Positions 8,190 to 17,122 of a DNA stretch of 64,000 nt are shown in pieces. Both the position numbers and the translations under genes were made by a program. The notes under the pieces were generated by a model. That model was not told where the DNA came from and made no database searches. It saw nothing but the letters and a program-made list of their open reading frames with translations. The DNA comes from Lysobacter niastensis. GTDB lineage: Bacteria; Pseudomonadota; Gammaproteobacteria; Xanthomonadales; Xanthomonadaceae. The stretch spans positions 1-64,000 of the forward strand of contig NZ_JADLZT010000001.1 of assembly GCF_015453285.1 (NCBI RefSeq), in the 5' to 3' direction. How positions within the stretch are numbered: position 1 is the stretch's first letter; the number at the start of each line of letters is the position of its first letter.

Positions 8190-9524
8190 ATGGCCAAGCC
8201 GATCACGACTCCCGCCAAGGCCTACGCCCGCCGGCGCAGGCAGCTCATGCGCATGGCCGGCGACGACGCCATCCTGGTGCTGCCGGCCGCGCCCGAGCGC
8301 ATCCGCAGCCGCGATACCCACTACCCGTACCGGCAGGACTCCGACTTGCTGTACCTCACCGGGTTTCCCGAGCCTGAGGCGGTCCTCGTGCTGGTGCCGG
8401 GGCGCAAGCACGGTGAAGTGATCCTGTTCTGCCGAGAGCGCGACCTCGAACGCGAGGGCTGGGACGGTCCGCGTTACGGTCCGGAAGGTGCGGTCGAGAC
8501 GTTCGGCCTCGACGATGCGTATCCGATCACCGACCTCGACGACATCCTGCCGGGCCTGCTCGAAGGCCGGTCGCGCGTGTATTACCACTTCGGACGCGAC
8601 CAGGAGTTCGACCTCAAGCTGATCGGCTGGCTCAACCGCGTGCGCGCGATGGTGCGCCAGGGCGCGCAGCCGCCGCACGAGTTCCTCGAACTCGGCCACC
8701 TGCTCGACGAACTGCGTCTGTTCAAGGATCGCGACGAGATCCGGTTGATGCAGCGCGCCGCCGACATCAGCGTGCTCGCTCACCAGGCTGCGATGCGTGC
8801 GGTGCGGCCGGGCATGCACGAATACGAGTTGCAGGCGGAGCTGGAACGCGTCTTCCGCCAGCACGATGCCGAGCCGGCCTACAGCAGCATCGTGGGCGCA
8901 GGCACCAATGCCTGCGTGCTGCATTACCGCGCCAATCGCGCGCCGGCGATGGACGGCGACCTGGTGCTGGTCGATGCCGGTGCCGAGTATCGCGGCTATG
9001 CCGCCGACATCACGCGCACGTTCCCGGTCAACGGCCGCTTCAGCAAGGAGCAGCGTGCACTGCACGATCTGGTCGGCGCGGCGCAGGCGGCTGCGCTCGC
9101 GCAGGCGCAAGCCGGAGTCGCCTACGAGGCCGGCCACGTTGCTGCGGTGGAAACGCTGACCGAAGGGCTGCTCAAGCTGGGACTGCTCAAGGGGCGCCTG
9201 GAGAAGAACATCGCCGATGGCAGCTACAAGCGCTTCTATCGCCACAAGACCGGCCACTGGCTGGGCCTCGACGTTCACGACGTCGGCGAATACCGCTTCG
9301 ATGGCGAATCGCGCCTGCTCGAGCCCGGCATGGTGTTCACGATCGAGCCCGGCCTCTATGTATCGGCCGATGACACCAGCGTCGACGCGAAGTGGCGCGG
9401 CATCGGCATCCGCACCGAAGACGACGTGCTGGTGACGCGCGACGGCGCCGAAGTGCTGACCGGCAAGCTTGCGCGCAGTGCGGACGAGATCGAGGCCTTC
9501 ATGGCCGACGTGCGAGTGGCCTGA
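8190..9524 (+). CDS. pepP: Xaa-Pro aminopeptidase (PepP)
   Basis: A cytosolic dinuclear-metal M24B peptidase that removes N-terminal residues preceding proline. 444 residues, close to the E. coli enzyme. An N-terminal aminopeptidase P domain (residues 1-175, with SDLLYLTGFPEPEA) precedes the pita-bread catalytic domain. The five metal ligands are all present: D262 and D273 (DAG...DITRTF), H356 (GHWLGLDVHDVG), E386 (TIEPGLY) and E410 (RTEDDVL). It is coupled to ygfB by a 5-bp gap. In E. coli ubiH follows, but here the operon ends and pepQ converges from the other strand. Confidence 0.97.
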   Translation: MAKPITTPAKAYARRRRQLMRMAGDDAILVLPAAPERIRSRDTHYPYRQDSDLLYLTGFPEPEAVLVLVPGRKHGEVILFCRERDLEREGWDGPRYGPEGAVETFGLDDAYPITDLDDILPGLLEGRSRVYYHFGRDQEFDLKLIGWLNRVRAMVRQGAQPPHEFLELGHLLDELRLFKDRDEIRLMQRAADISVLAHQAAMRAVRPGMHEYELQAELERVFRQHDAEPAYSSIVGAGTNACVLHYRANRAPAMDGDLVLVDAGAEYRGYAADITRTFPVNGRFSKEQRALHDLVGAAQAAALAQAQAGVAYEAGHVAAVETLTEGLLKLGLLKGRLEKNIADGSYKRFYRHKTGHWLGLDVHDVGEYRFDGESRLLEPGMVFTIEPGLYVSADDTSVDAKWRGIGIRTEDDVLVTRDGAEVLTGKLARSADEIEAFMADVRVA

Positions 9525-9578
9525 GACTCGCTGCTGGCTGCAGCGGCGGTGAGCTTCGCATCCGCCGCAGCCGGTGCC

Positions 9579-9604
9579 GCGCGCCGCACCGATGTGCGGC
9601 GCGC
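9579..9604. terminator. Shared hairpin between convergent pepP and pepQ
   Basis: A perfect 11-bp stem (9579-9589 with 9594-9604) with a 4-nt loop lies between two convergent stop codons. Neither flank is U-rich, so it may act as a bidirectional terminator or 3'-end stabiliser. Confidence 0.55.
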
Positions 9605-9612
9605 ATGGTTGA

Positions 9613-10944
9613 TCACCCGACCTCGGCGAAGCCTTCGCGGGTCAGGTTCAGCGGCGCCGCTTCGGTGCACACCACGTCATCCTCGATGCGGATCCCGCCG
9701 AACGGCTTGAACGCCTCGACGCGGGCCCAGTCGACGCTGGCGCCGTGGCCGTTCTTCTTAACCTCGTCGAGCAGCATGTCGATGAAGTAGATGCCCGGCT
9801 CGATCGTGACCGCCATGCCCGGCTCCAGCATGCGCGTCATGCGCAGGTATGGATGGCCTTCCGGCTTGGCGATCGTGCCGCCTTCGTCCGAAGCGGCGAA
9901 CCCGGCTACGTCGTGCACCTGCAAGCCGATGCCATGGCCGATGCCGTGCGGGAAGAAGGCGCTGCTGACGCCGGTGGCGAGTGCGGTTTCCGGCGAGACC
10001 TTGATCACGCCGAAGTTCCACAGGATGCCGGCCAGCGCCAGGTGCGCGTCGACGTGGATCTGCTTGTAGTCGACGCCCGCGCGGACCTGGTCGCACATGC
10101 GCAGCTGGGCGGCGTCGACGGCGTCGATCATGGCCTGGAACTCGTGGCCGGTATCGAGCGCGTAGCTGCGCGTGATGTCGCAGGCGTAGCCGTGGTGACT
10201 GGCGCCGGCGTCGATCAGGAAGCTGCGCACCGGCTTCGGCGGAACCAGGTCGCGCTCGGTGTAGTGCAGGACCGCGCCGTGCTCGTTGAGCGCGACGATG
10301 TTGTTGTAGGGCAGGTCGCCCGCGTCCTGGCCGGCAGCCTGGCAGTACACCAGGTGGATGCCGAACTCGCTCGCGCCGGCGCGGAACGCGCGCTCGGCGG
10401 CCCGATGGGCACGCACGCCGCGACGCGTCGCCTCGCGCATCATCGCGACTTCATAGGGCGTCTTGAAGGCGCGGTGGTACTCGAGGTAGTTGACGACCGC
10501 CGCCGGATTGTTCGGCGCGAACGCGCCCAGGGCGCTTTGCGGCTCGCCGAGGATGGCGCAGCGTCCGGCATGCGCCGGCAGGTGCTGCAGCGCCTCTTCG
10601 GGGCGACGGATCACGACGATGTCGAAATGCTCGACCCAGTAGCCGCTCGGCGCCGACGGCACCACATGCCAGTAGTCGAATGGCTGCAGGAAGATCAGCT
10701 TGGGCCTCTGGCCCGGCGTGGCGACCAGCCAGCTGCCGGGTGCCTTGGTCAGCGGCAGCCAGGCCTTGAACTGCGGGTTCACCGCATAGGGATAGTCGCG
10801 GTCGTCGAAGACCTGGTAGTGCAGCGTGCCGCTGGGCACGACCAGGTGGTCGAAGCCGCCACGCTCCAGCGCCACGGCCGTGCGGCGCTGCAGTTCGTCG
10901 ATGTGGTGGGAGTAGAGCGAGGAAGCGGCGGGGGCTGGGGTCAT
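9613..10944 (-). CDS. pepQ: Xaa-Pro dipeptidase (PepQ)
   Basis: M24 metallopeptidase that hydrolyses Xaa-Pro dipeptides (prolidase). The 443 residues equal the E. coli PepQ length. The N-terminal domain has SHHIDELQRRTAVALE (12-27) and HYQVFDDRDYPYAVNP, a PepQ signature that separates it from PepP. The catalytic domain has LIDAGASHHGYACDITRSY, HGIGHGIGLQVHD, MAVTIEPGIYF and GGIRIEDDV, which together supply the two-metal Asp, Asp, His, Glu, Glu set. The start at 10944 gives the expected N-terminus. It is convergent with pepP; the two share proline-peptide turnover but are transcribed apart. Confidence 0.96.
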   Translation of the reverse strand: MTPAPAASSLYSHHIDELQRRTAVALERGGFDHLVVPSGTLHYQVFDDRDYPYAVNPQFKAWLPLTKAPGSWLVATPGQRPKLIFLQPFDYWHVVPSAPSGYWVEHFDIVVIRRPEEALQHLPAHAGRCAILGEPQSALGAFAPNNPAAVVNYLEYHRAFKTPYEVAMMREATRRGVRAHRAAERAFRAGASEFGIHLVYCQAAGQDAGDLPYNNIVALNEHGAVLHYTERDLVPPKPVRSFLIDAGASHHGYACDITRSYALDTGHEFQAMIDAVDAAQLRMCDQVRAGVDYKQIHVDAHLALAGILWNFGVIKVSPETALATGVSSAFFPHGIGHGIGLQVHDVAGFAASDEGGTIAKPEGHPYLRMTRMLEPGMAVTIEPGIYFIDMLLDEVKKNGHGASVDWARVEAFKPFGGIRIEDDVVCTEAAPLNLTREGFAEVG

Positions 10945-11025
10945 TGCGTCGGCGGCCTGGCGGAATCAGCCGCATTTTGCCGCAAATCGCCCGGCGCGAT
11001 TTTGCGCCAGCCAGTCTTGCTTCAG

Positions 11026-11376
11026 CTATTCGTAGACCGCGCCGGGGGCGTCCAGCCATTGCCGCAGTTGCAGCATCTGGCTTTCCAGCATCGTGATGAA
11101 CCGGAATCCGGTCCAGGTCTGGCCTGCCGCGCTGGCGCCATCCTGCCAGAGCAGGTGCGCGCCGACTTCGATCGGCAGGGCGCGGTCGGGCGCCTGGTAC
11201 AGGTTGAAACGGAACTGGTATAGCCCGTCGTCGACCAGGGGCGCGCTCGCGATCAGCAGCATGCCGGTTTCGGAGAGGTTGCCCAGGTGGCCGACCACGT
11301 TGTCGGTCATCGTGTCGACGACCGGAATCGTCTCCGGCACCTTGCGACGGCGGACGCGGCGGAACTCATCCATCAT
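11026..11376 (-). CDS. PilZ-domain c-di-GMP-binding protein
   Basis: A 116-residue stand-alone PilZ domain. The two c-di-GMP contacts expected of the family are visible: the basic N-terminal box RRVRRRK (6-12, RxxxR type) and NLSETGMLL (about 33-41, the D/NxSxxG motif). It probably acts as a cytoplasmic c-di-GMP receptor. The ATG at 11376 overlaps the stop codon of the upstream DUF1631 gene (ATGA), so the two are translationally coupled. An intact GGDEF/EAL enzyme is encoded 4 kb away, but a direct link is only a guess. Confidence 0.9.
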   Translation of the reverse strand: MMDEFRRVRRRKVPETIPVVDTMTDNVVGHLGNLSETGMLLIASAPLVDDGLYQFRFNLYQAPDRALPIEVGAHLLWQDGASAAGQTWTGFRFITMLESQMLQLRQWLDAPGAVYE

Positions 11377-13691
11377 GCGGTGGTCTCCTCGACCGGACCC
11401 AGGCCGGCAAAACTGCGCAGGGCGTTGAGCGCGGCATGCCAGGCACGGTCGACCAGGCGGCCCTTGTCGGCGGTGACGATGCGGGTCTGGCCGGCGGCCA
11501 GCATGCGCGCCAGGCTGTCCAGCGACTGCTCGCCGACGCGCTGGCCGCGCTGGTTGACGAACAGGGCGTTGTCGGTGACCGGGCTGTACCACGACAGGCG
11601 ACGGCGCACGACATCGCCCTGCTGGTTGGTGACGAACTCGAACCACGTCCCGAACGGCAGCGCGCGCAACTGGTCGTAGCACTGCTGCTCATGCGCGCTG
11701 CGCGGCGGCGGCGGCTTGGGCTTGGCGGGACCGCTGTCCTCGCCCAAGCGGCCACGTGCCTTGAGCTTCATCGCCAGTTCGGTGCGCGATGCCGGATCGT
11801 CCTCGTCGCCGACCCCGGTGGTCAGGCGGCGTGCGATCGCGTTGGCCTCGTCGGCGTGGTAGCCGACCAGTCCCAATGCATGTTCGACCTTGGCGCCCAG
11901 GCCTGCGGGGACTTTGCTACCGCCCCGGCCGAGCGTCGCCAGAACGATCTGGCGCGTCATTTCCTGGTGCTGCTGCCACTCCGACGACTCCTCGCCGTGG
12001 CGCAGCAGGATCAGTGTCAGTACATCGGCCCAGGCCTGGCTCAGCAGCGAGCGCACGAAGCGCGGTACCTGCTGGCCCTGGGTCGCCGAATCGATTTCCT
12101 CGGCGGCGCGATGCTTGGCGAGCTCGAGCTTCTCCTTGCCGCGTGCCGCCTCGACATGGCGCCGCTCGGTGACTTCGGCCTTGCGCGCCATCGCCCGCAG
12201 GTGCTGCTGCAAGCGCTGGTTGGCGGCATCGAAGACGGTCGAATCGCCGTGGTAGTGCTCGACCACATGGTCGACGGCCCGGCGCAGGTGCTCGTCGAGC
12301 TGCGGATCGCTCTCGTCCTCGGACATCCAGCTCGCGCCGGATTCGGCCACGGTATTGAGCAACTGGCGGGCCGGGTGACGCTGCTGGACGAAGAAAGTGC
12401 GGTCCAGCAATGCGGCGCGCAGCAGCGGCACCTGCAGGCGATTGAGCAGGACCGAAGCCGTGCTGTCCTCGCGCAGCTCGTGCTGGATCGCGTTGTACAG
12501 CATTCCCAGCAGCTCGAAGGTGTCGCTGTCCTCGCGCGACAGCGCGGCTTCCTCGCCATGCTTCTTGTGGCTCTGGGTCAGCAGCGCCTGGCGCAGGTCG
12601 GAAAGATTGCGTGCCGACGACACGCCGCTGTTGGCGGCATCGCCCTGGAACGTGCCCAGCGTGGCGATGACCTCGGCGGTCGGAATCGCCTTGGGGTTCT
12701 CGGCGCGCCGGCCGGAGCGCAGCTTACCCAGCAGGTCCCGGCGCCCCGACAACAACTGTTGCAGCAACGCCACCGCAGCCGCTTCGTCGGACTCGCTGAC
12801 TCGGTCGCTCTGTCCCTGCCAGGCGGTGTGCGGCCGCGGTCCGATGCGGGCCGGACCGGCCGGGGCGTCTGCAGGGAGCTCGGGGCGCTCTTCGCGGCGA
12901 TGGCGCGCGGCCTCGAGCTGTGCCTGGGTGGTGGGGCGGGTACGGATCGGAACGAAGGCCAGGCTGGGCAGCACGTTCTCGCGCGCGAGCAGGGCATTCA
13001 TCGTGTCGACCAGCTGGGCATAGCCGTTCAGGACATGGCGGTCGAAGGTCCGGAACAGCAGCAGTCGCGGTTCCAGCCCGATCTGCAGCGTCTGCCCGGC
13101 TTCGCCGAGGATCCGGCACAGCGAATACGGCCCCACCGGCAGGCGATCGGCGTCGAACGCCGGTGCGCCGCCGAGCACGCCGAAGCGCTGGCCGAGCAGG
13201 TGCAGGCCGAGGTTGGCGCGGGAGGAGTGGCGCGCGGCGATGCCCCGCAGCACGGCGCCCTCATCCAGCTCCGAATCCTCGACCAGGCGCAGGTCGCGGA
13301 ACGTGGGCAGCGTGCGCGAGTCGTACTGCTCCGGCATCGACAGCGGCTCGCGGACGCGCGTCAGCGCGGCCTCCAGGCCCATCAGGTAATGCGGCACGAG
13401 GTCGGCGCGGTTCAGGCGCACGATCCGCAGCGTCTCGAAGTGCAGCGACTGCTGCGCGGGGTTGCGGGCGTGGTCGGCCTGGCGGAACAACTGCTGCTCG
13501 AACTCACCGAGCATGCGCTCGAGCTGGCGCGCCATCTCGTCCGAGACCAGCGCATACAGATGTTCCAGCACGCGCCGGACCCGCCGCGGCATCGCCGCCG
13601 TTGCGAGCGTGGGCCGAACGACGGTGGAACCGAGGGGTTCGAACATGTGGACGATGGCCTGCGCGGGACCTTTTGGCGGCGATCTAACCAT
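11373..13691 (-). CDS. DUF1631 family protein
   Basis: A 772-residue mainly helical protein of the DUF1631 family, function unknown. Seen: an N-terminal region with RRVRRVLEHLYALVSDEMARQ, a long central helical stretch including QHELREDSTASVLLNRLQVP, and a C-terminal domain around PFGTWFEFVTNQQGDVVRRRLSWYS, followed by NALFVNQRGQRVGEQS, which is typical of the family. No signal peptide or transmembrane segment. It overlaps the PilZ gene by 4 bp, so a role in c-di-GMP signalling with the PilZ protein is a reasonable inference. The start is not certain: the ATG at 13691 has a weak ribosome site and an in-frame ATG lies 15 codons further in. Confidence 0.85.
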   Translation of the reverse strand: MVRSPPKGPAQAIVHMFEPLGSTVVRPTLATAAMPRRVRRVLEHLYALVSDEMARQLERMLGEFEQQLFRQADHARNPAQQSLHFETLRIVRLNRADLVPHYLMGLEAALTRVREPLSMPEQYDSRTLPTFRDLRLVEDSELDEGAVLRGIAARHSSRANLGLHLLGQRFGVLGGAPAFDADRLPVGPYSLCRILGEAGQTLQIGLEPRLLLFRTFDRHVLNGYAQLVDTMNALLARENVLPSLAFVPIRTRPTTQAQLEAARHRREERPELPADAPAGPARIGPRPHTAWQGQSDRVSESDEAAAVALLQQLLSGRRDLLGKLRSGRRAENPKAIPTAEVIATLGTFQGDAANSGVSSARNLSDLRQALLTQSHKKHGEEAALSREDSDTFELLGMLYNAIQHELREDSTASVLLNRLQVPLLRAALLDRTFFVQQRHPARQLLNTVAESGASWMSEDESDPQLDEHLRRAVDHVVEHYHGDSTVFDAANQRLQQHLRAMARKAEVTERRHVEAARGKEKLELAKHRAAEEIDSATQGQQVPRFVRSLLSQAWADVLTLILLRHGEESSEWQQHQEMTRQIVLATLGRGGSKVPAGLGAKVEHALGLVGYHADEANAIARRLTTGVGDEDDPASRTELAMKLKARGRLGEDSGPAKPKPPPPRSAHEQQCYDQLRALPFGTWFEFVTNQQGDVVRRRLSWYSPVTDNALFVNQRGQRVGEQSLDSLARMLAAGQTRIVTADKGRLVDRAWHAALNALRSFAGLGPVEETTA

Positions 13692-13787
13692 GCCTGACAG
13701 CGGTCTGCCAGACCTGCCGGGGGTGCCGGCCTACCGGTAAGAGCGGAGGAAGGCCCCGGAACCGGCCATATTCAGGTGGCTTCGGGC

Positions 13788-14948
13788 CTATGAATCAAGG
13801 AACAACGCCACGGCGTCGTTGGTGAAACGCCGGCCCAGATCGGTCGGCCGGACGCGACCGGCGGCATCCTCGACCAGCCAGCCGGTGTCGATGGCCTGCC
13901 GCAACTGCGGTTCGATCACGCCCCGGTCGAGCCCGGTGCGCGCCTCGAACTCGCCCAGTGTGAAGCCGTCGACCAGCCGCAGGGCGTTGAGCATGTATTC
14001 GAACGGGCGCCGCTCCGGCTCGATCCGGTCGTCGCCGCCGATCGCCCCTGCATGGCCGGCCTGGACCAGGTACTGGGTGGGATGCTTGATCTTCCATCGC
14101 CGCAGCACGGCCTGCTCGGCACCCAGCGTCAGCTTGCCGTGGGCACCGGCACCTATGCCCAGGTAGTCGCCATAGCGCCAGTAATTGAGGTTGTGTGCGC
14201 ACTGTCGGCCCGGGCGCGCGTAGGCACTGACTTCGTACTGCGCGTAGCCGGCCTGCGCCAGCAACGCCTGGCAGTGCTCCTGCATGTCCCAGCTGGCGTC
14301 GTCGTCAGGAATGCCGGCCGGCGGCTTCGCGGCGAACATCGTGTTCGGCTCCAGCGTGAGCTGGTAATGGCTGATGTGCGCCGGCTGCAGGGCGAAGGCG
14401 CGCTCAAGGTCCTGTTCCGCCATGGCCAGCGTCTGCTGCGGAAGGGCGTACATGAGGTCGAGATTGACGTTGTCGAAGCCGGCGTCCTGCGCCATTTTGA
14501 CCGCGGCCTCCGCCTCGCCGCTGTCGTGGATGCGGCCCAGGCGCTGCAGGCAGCCGTCGTCGAAACTCTGGATGCCGAAGCTCAGCCGGTTCACGCCGGC
14601 GCTTCGGTAAAGCTCGAAACGGCCGTGTTCGGCCGTGCCGGGGTTGGTCTCCATCGTGATCTCGCAGCCGGGCGCGAATCGCAGGCGCGCGCTGGCGCCC
14701 TGCAGGATGCGGTCGATGAACTCGGGCGGGAACAGGCTGGGCGTGCCGCCGCCGAAGAACACCGAGTGCACGGTGCGGCCCCAGGCCAGCGGCAGGTCGT
14801 GGTCGAGATCGGCCAGCAGCGCGTCCACGTAGGTGTCGAACGGCAACGCGCCCTTTCCCTCATGCGAGTTGAAATCGCAGTACGGGCATTTGCGCACGCA
14901 CCAGGGCAGGTGCACGTAGAGCGACAACGGCGGCGTGGTGAGGGGCAC
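13788..14948 (-). CDS. hemW: Radical SAM heme chaperone HemW
   Basis: A 386-residue radical SAM protein. The [4Fe-4S] motif CxxxCxxC is at C17, C21 and C24 (WCVRKCPYCDF), with GGGTPSLF further on and the HemW C-terminal domain at about 300-380. HemW binds heme and is proposed to deliver it to respiratory enzymes; it was long misnamed as an oxygen-independent coproporphyrinogen oxidase. The lack of the extra N-terminal segment of true HemN supports HemW. In many proteobacteria hemW follows rdgB, and here only one small gene intervenes. Confidence 0.94.
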   Translation of the reverse strand: MPLTTPPLSLYVHLPWCVRKCPYCDFNSHEGKGALPFDTYVDALLADLDHDLPLAWGRTVHSVFFGGGTPSLFPPEFIDRILQGASARLRFAPGCEITMETNPGTAEHGRFELYRSAGVNRLSFGIQSFDDGCLQRLGRIHDSGEAEAAVKMAQDAGFDNVNLDLMYALPQQTLAMAEQDLERAFALQPAHISHYQLTLEPNTMFAAKPPAGIPDDDASWDMQEHCQALLAQAGYAQYEVSAYARPGRQCAHNLNYWRYGDYLGIGAGAHGKLTLGAEQAVLRRWKIKHPTQYLVQAGHAGAIGGDDRIEPERRPFEYMLNALRLVDGFTLGEFEARTGLDRGVIEPQLRQAIDTGWLVEDAAGRVRPTDLGRRFTNDAVALFLDS

Positions 14949-14957
14949 GGTAGATCG

Positions 14958-15263
14958 TCAGGAGTCGTCGGCGACGGTGAACGTGCCGATGTGGCGTTCC
15001 GACAGCGTCAGTTCGTCGCCCAGGGCATCGATTCCCGCGTAGCGCGGGTCGTGGCGTTGCTGGAACGCAGTGTAGTCCTGCTCGCTGCGCCAGCGGTCGA
15101 TGGTGAGGTAGTGGCCAGGGCGATGGCCACGCATCAATTCGGTGCCGAGGTAGCCGGGCTGCTCGCGGAACAGCGCCACCCAGGCGCCCTGGCTGCCATA
15201 GAGCGCCTCGAACGCGGATTCCACGCCCGGTCGCACTTCGTATTCCCAGACGGTCGCGAACAT
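14958..15263 (-). CDS. Antibiotic biosynthesis monooxygenase-fold protein
   Basis: A 101-residue ferredoxin-like dimeric alpha-beta barrel protein of the ABM type: MFATVWEYEVRPGVESAFEALY at the N-terminus (a beta strand then a helix), REQPGYLGTELMRG, and HYLTIDRWRSEQDY. Such proteins range from small monooxygenases to heme-degrading or structural members; there is no way to choose here. The ATG at 15263 is preferred over a TTG three codons earlier that overlaps the rdgB stop. It sits tightly between rdgB and hemW (9-bp gap), so it is co-transcribed with them. Confidence 0.8.
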   Translation of the reverse strand: MFATVWEYEVRPGVESAFEALYGSQGAWVALFREQPGYLGTELMRGHRPGHYLTIDRWRSEQDYTAFQQRHDPRYAGIDALGDELTLSERHIGTFTVADDS

Positions 15264-15268
15264 GGCGA

Positions 15269-15874
15269 TCAAGCCGATTCCTGCAACCTGGCGCGCAGCG
15301 CCGCCAGCGCGCGGCCGCGATGGCTGATGCGGTTCTTGCGTTCCGCGTCGAGTTCCGCGGCCGAAACGCCCAGCTCCGGGTCGAAGAACACCGGGTCGTA
15401 GCCGAAGCCGCCATCACCGCGACGCGCGTGCAGGATGCTGCCGGACCACACGCCTTCGGCGATCAGCGGCTGCGGATCATCGGCATGGCGCAACAGCACG
15501 ATCACGGCATAGAAATGCGCCGTGCGCTGAGCGTCCGGCACGTCCTTCAGCACATCGAGCAGCTTGTCGATGTTGGCCTGCGCATCGCCATGCACGCCGG
15601 AATAGCGCGCCGAATACAGACCCGGCGCGCCGCCGAGAACATCCACGCAGAGCCCCGAGTCGTCACCCAATGCCGGCATGCCGGTTTCGCGCGCTGCCTT
15701 GCGCGCCTTGATCAGCGCGTTCTCGACGAAGGTCAGGCCGGTCTCGTCGGCGTCGTCGACGCCGAGTTCGCCCTGCGTCACGAACTCGATGCCGCTGCCG
15801 CCGAGCATCTCGCGGAACTCGCCCAGCTTGCCGGCGTTGCTGCTGGCGATCACCCATTTCATTGGCAGGCTCAT
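15269..15874 (-). CDS. rdgB: dITP/XTP pyrophosphatase (RdgB/HAM1)
   Basis: Hydrolyses dITP, ITP and XTP to monophosphates, cleaning the nucleotide pool. 201 residues. HAM1 motifs present: ASSNAGKLGEF (10-20), ETGLTFVENALIKAR, GDDSGLCVDVLGGAPGLYSAR, GFGYDPVFF and SHRGRAL near the C-terminus. The start at 15874 overlaps the stop of the VOC-fold gene (ATGA); a second Met at residue 5 would also serve. It forms part of an rph - VOC - rdgB - ABM - hemW run on the minus strand. Confidence 0.97.
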   Translation of the reverse strand: MSLPMKWVIASSNAGKLGEFREMLGGSGIEFVTQGELGVDDADETGLTFVENALIKARKAARETGMPALGDDSGLCVDVLGGAPGLYSARYSGVHGDAQANIDKLLDVLKDVPDAQRTAHFYAVIVLLRHADDPQPLIAEGVWSGSILHARRGDGGFGYDPVFFDPELGVSAAELDAERKNRISHRGRALAALRARLQESA

Positions 15875-16275
15875 GCGGCCGGCCCTCGTGCGGCAGGCTC
15901 CAGGAGGTCCCAGCGGTTGCCGTACAGGTCCTCGAACACGGCCACGGTGCCGTAAGCCTCATGGCGCGGCGTCTCGAGGAAGTTCACGCCATGCGCCGCC
16001 ATGCGGGCATGGTCGCGGGCGAAATCGTCGGTATGCAGGAAGAAGCCGACGCGCCCGCCGCACTGGTTGCCGACGCTCGCGCGCTGCTTGTCGCCATCGG
16101 CTTGCGCGAGCAGCAGCGCGGTTTCCGCGCCCTGCGGAGCGACGCGCACCCAGCGCTTGCCATCACCGAGGTCGGTGTCTTCCAGCAGCGCGAAACCCAG
16201 GGCGCCGGTGTAGAACGCGATCGCCTCGTCGTAGTCGCGCACCACCAGGGTGATGTTGGCGATGGCCTGTCTCAT
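15871..16275 (-). CDS. VOC-fold (glyoxalase/bleomycin resistance superfamily) protein
   Basis: A 134-residue protein with two beta-alpha-beta-beta-beta modules: ITLVVRDYDEAIAFYTGALGF (8-28, the classic VOC opening), then VGFFLHTDDFARDHARMAAHG and YGTVAVFEDLYGNRWDLLEP at the C-terminus. The usual metal-binding pattern is incomplete: the first strand lacks the typical His (ITLVV) and the third has FFLHTDD, so it may be a non-glyoxalase member. The substrate is unknown. It overlaps rdgB by 4 bp and lies 12 bp after rph, so it shares their transcript. Confidence 0.87.
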   Translation of the reverse strand: MRQAIANITLVVRDYDEAIAFYTGALGFALLEDTDLGDGKRWVRVAPQGAETALLLAQADGDKQRASVGNQCGGRVGFFLHTDDFARDHARMAAHGVNFLETPRHEAYGTVAVFEDLYGNRWDLLEPAARGPAA

Positions 16276-16287
16276 CGTTGCGCCGCT

Positions 16288-17055
16288 TCAGCCTGCAAGG
16301 GCTTCACGCTGCTTTGCGATCAGTTCGGCGATGCCGGCTTCGGCCAGCGACGTCAGTGCCTCCAGTTCGTCGCGCCGGAATGCATGGCCCTCGGCTGTAC
16401 CCTGCAGTTCGATGAAGCCGCCGCCGTCGTTCATGACGACGTTCATGTCGGTGTCGCAGTCGCTGTCCTCGGCATAGTCGAGGTCCAGCACGGGCACGCC
16501 GCGATAGACGCCCACCGACACCGCCGCGACCGCGCCGAAGATCGGGTCGCGCGTGATTTCCCTGCGCGCCTGCAGCCAGCGCACGGCGTCGACCAGGGCG
16601 ACATAGGCGCCGGTGATGGCCGCGGTGCGCGTGCCGCCGTCGGCCTGCAGGACGTCGCAGTCGAGCGTGATCGTGCGTTCGCCGAGCAGTTTGCGGTCGA
16701 TGCAGGCGCGCAGCGAGCGGCCGATCAGGCGCTGGATCTCCAGTGTGCGGCCGCCCTGCTTGCCGCGAGCGGCCTCGCGGTCGGAGCGCGAATGCGTGGC
16801 GCGGGGCAGCATGCCGTACTCGGCCGTGACCCAGCCTTCGCCCTTGCCGCGCAGGAATGCGGGCACCTTGTTGTCGACGCTGGCGGTGCACAGCACGCGG
16901 GTCTCGCCGAAGCTGACCAGCACGGAACCCTCGGCGTGGCGGGTGTAGCCGCGCTCGATGCGGACCTCGCGCATCTGGGCCGGGGCACGGCCGCTCGGCC
17001 GGGCAATGGCGCCCGTCGCGGAGCCGGCGGAGGGAGCTGCGGGAGTGCCGGTCAT
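16288..17055 (-). CDS. rph: Ribonuclease PH
   Basis: Phosphorolytic 3'-5' exoribonuclease that trims tRNA 3' ends. The core is canonical: [59 protein letters not shown] with the phosphate-binding Arg, and [16 protein letters not shown]. The ATG at 17055 yields 255 residues, about 17 more than most homologs, with a low-complexity leader ([14 protein letters not shown]) before RPSGRAP. In-frame ATG at 17061 and an earlier GTG or TTG are also possible. It is divergent from yicC, another ribonuclease gene, across 67 bp. Confidence 0.94.
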   Translation of the reverse strand: MTGTPAAPSAGSATGAIARPSGRAPAQMREVRIERGYTRHAEGSVLVSFGETRVLCTASVDNKVPAFLRGKGEGWVTAEYGMLPRATHSRSDREAARGKQGGRTLEIQRLIGRSLRACIDRKLLGERTITLDCDVLQADGGTRTAAITGAYVALVDAVRWLQARREITRDPIFGAVAAVSVGVYRGVPVLDLDYAEDSDCDTDMNVVMNDGGGFIELQGTAEGHAFRRDELEALTSLAEAGIAELIAKQREALAG

Positions 17056-17122
17056 GGCCATGGGTACCGTTCGGAGGGCGCGCGAGTTTACCATTCGCTC
17101 CCTGTCGGCTTAGGAATTCCCG

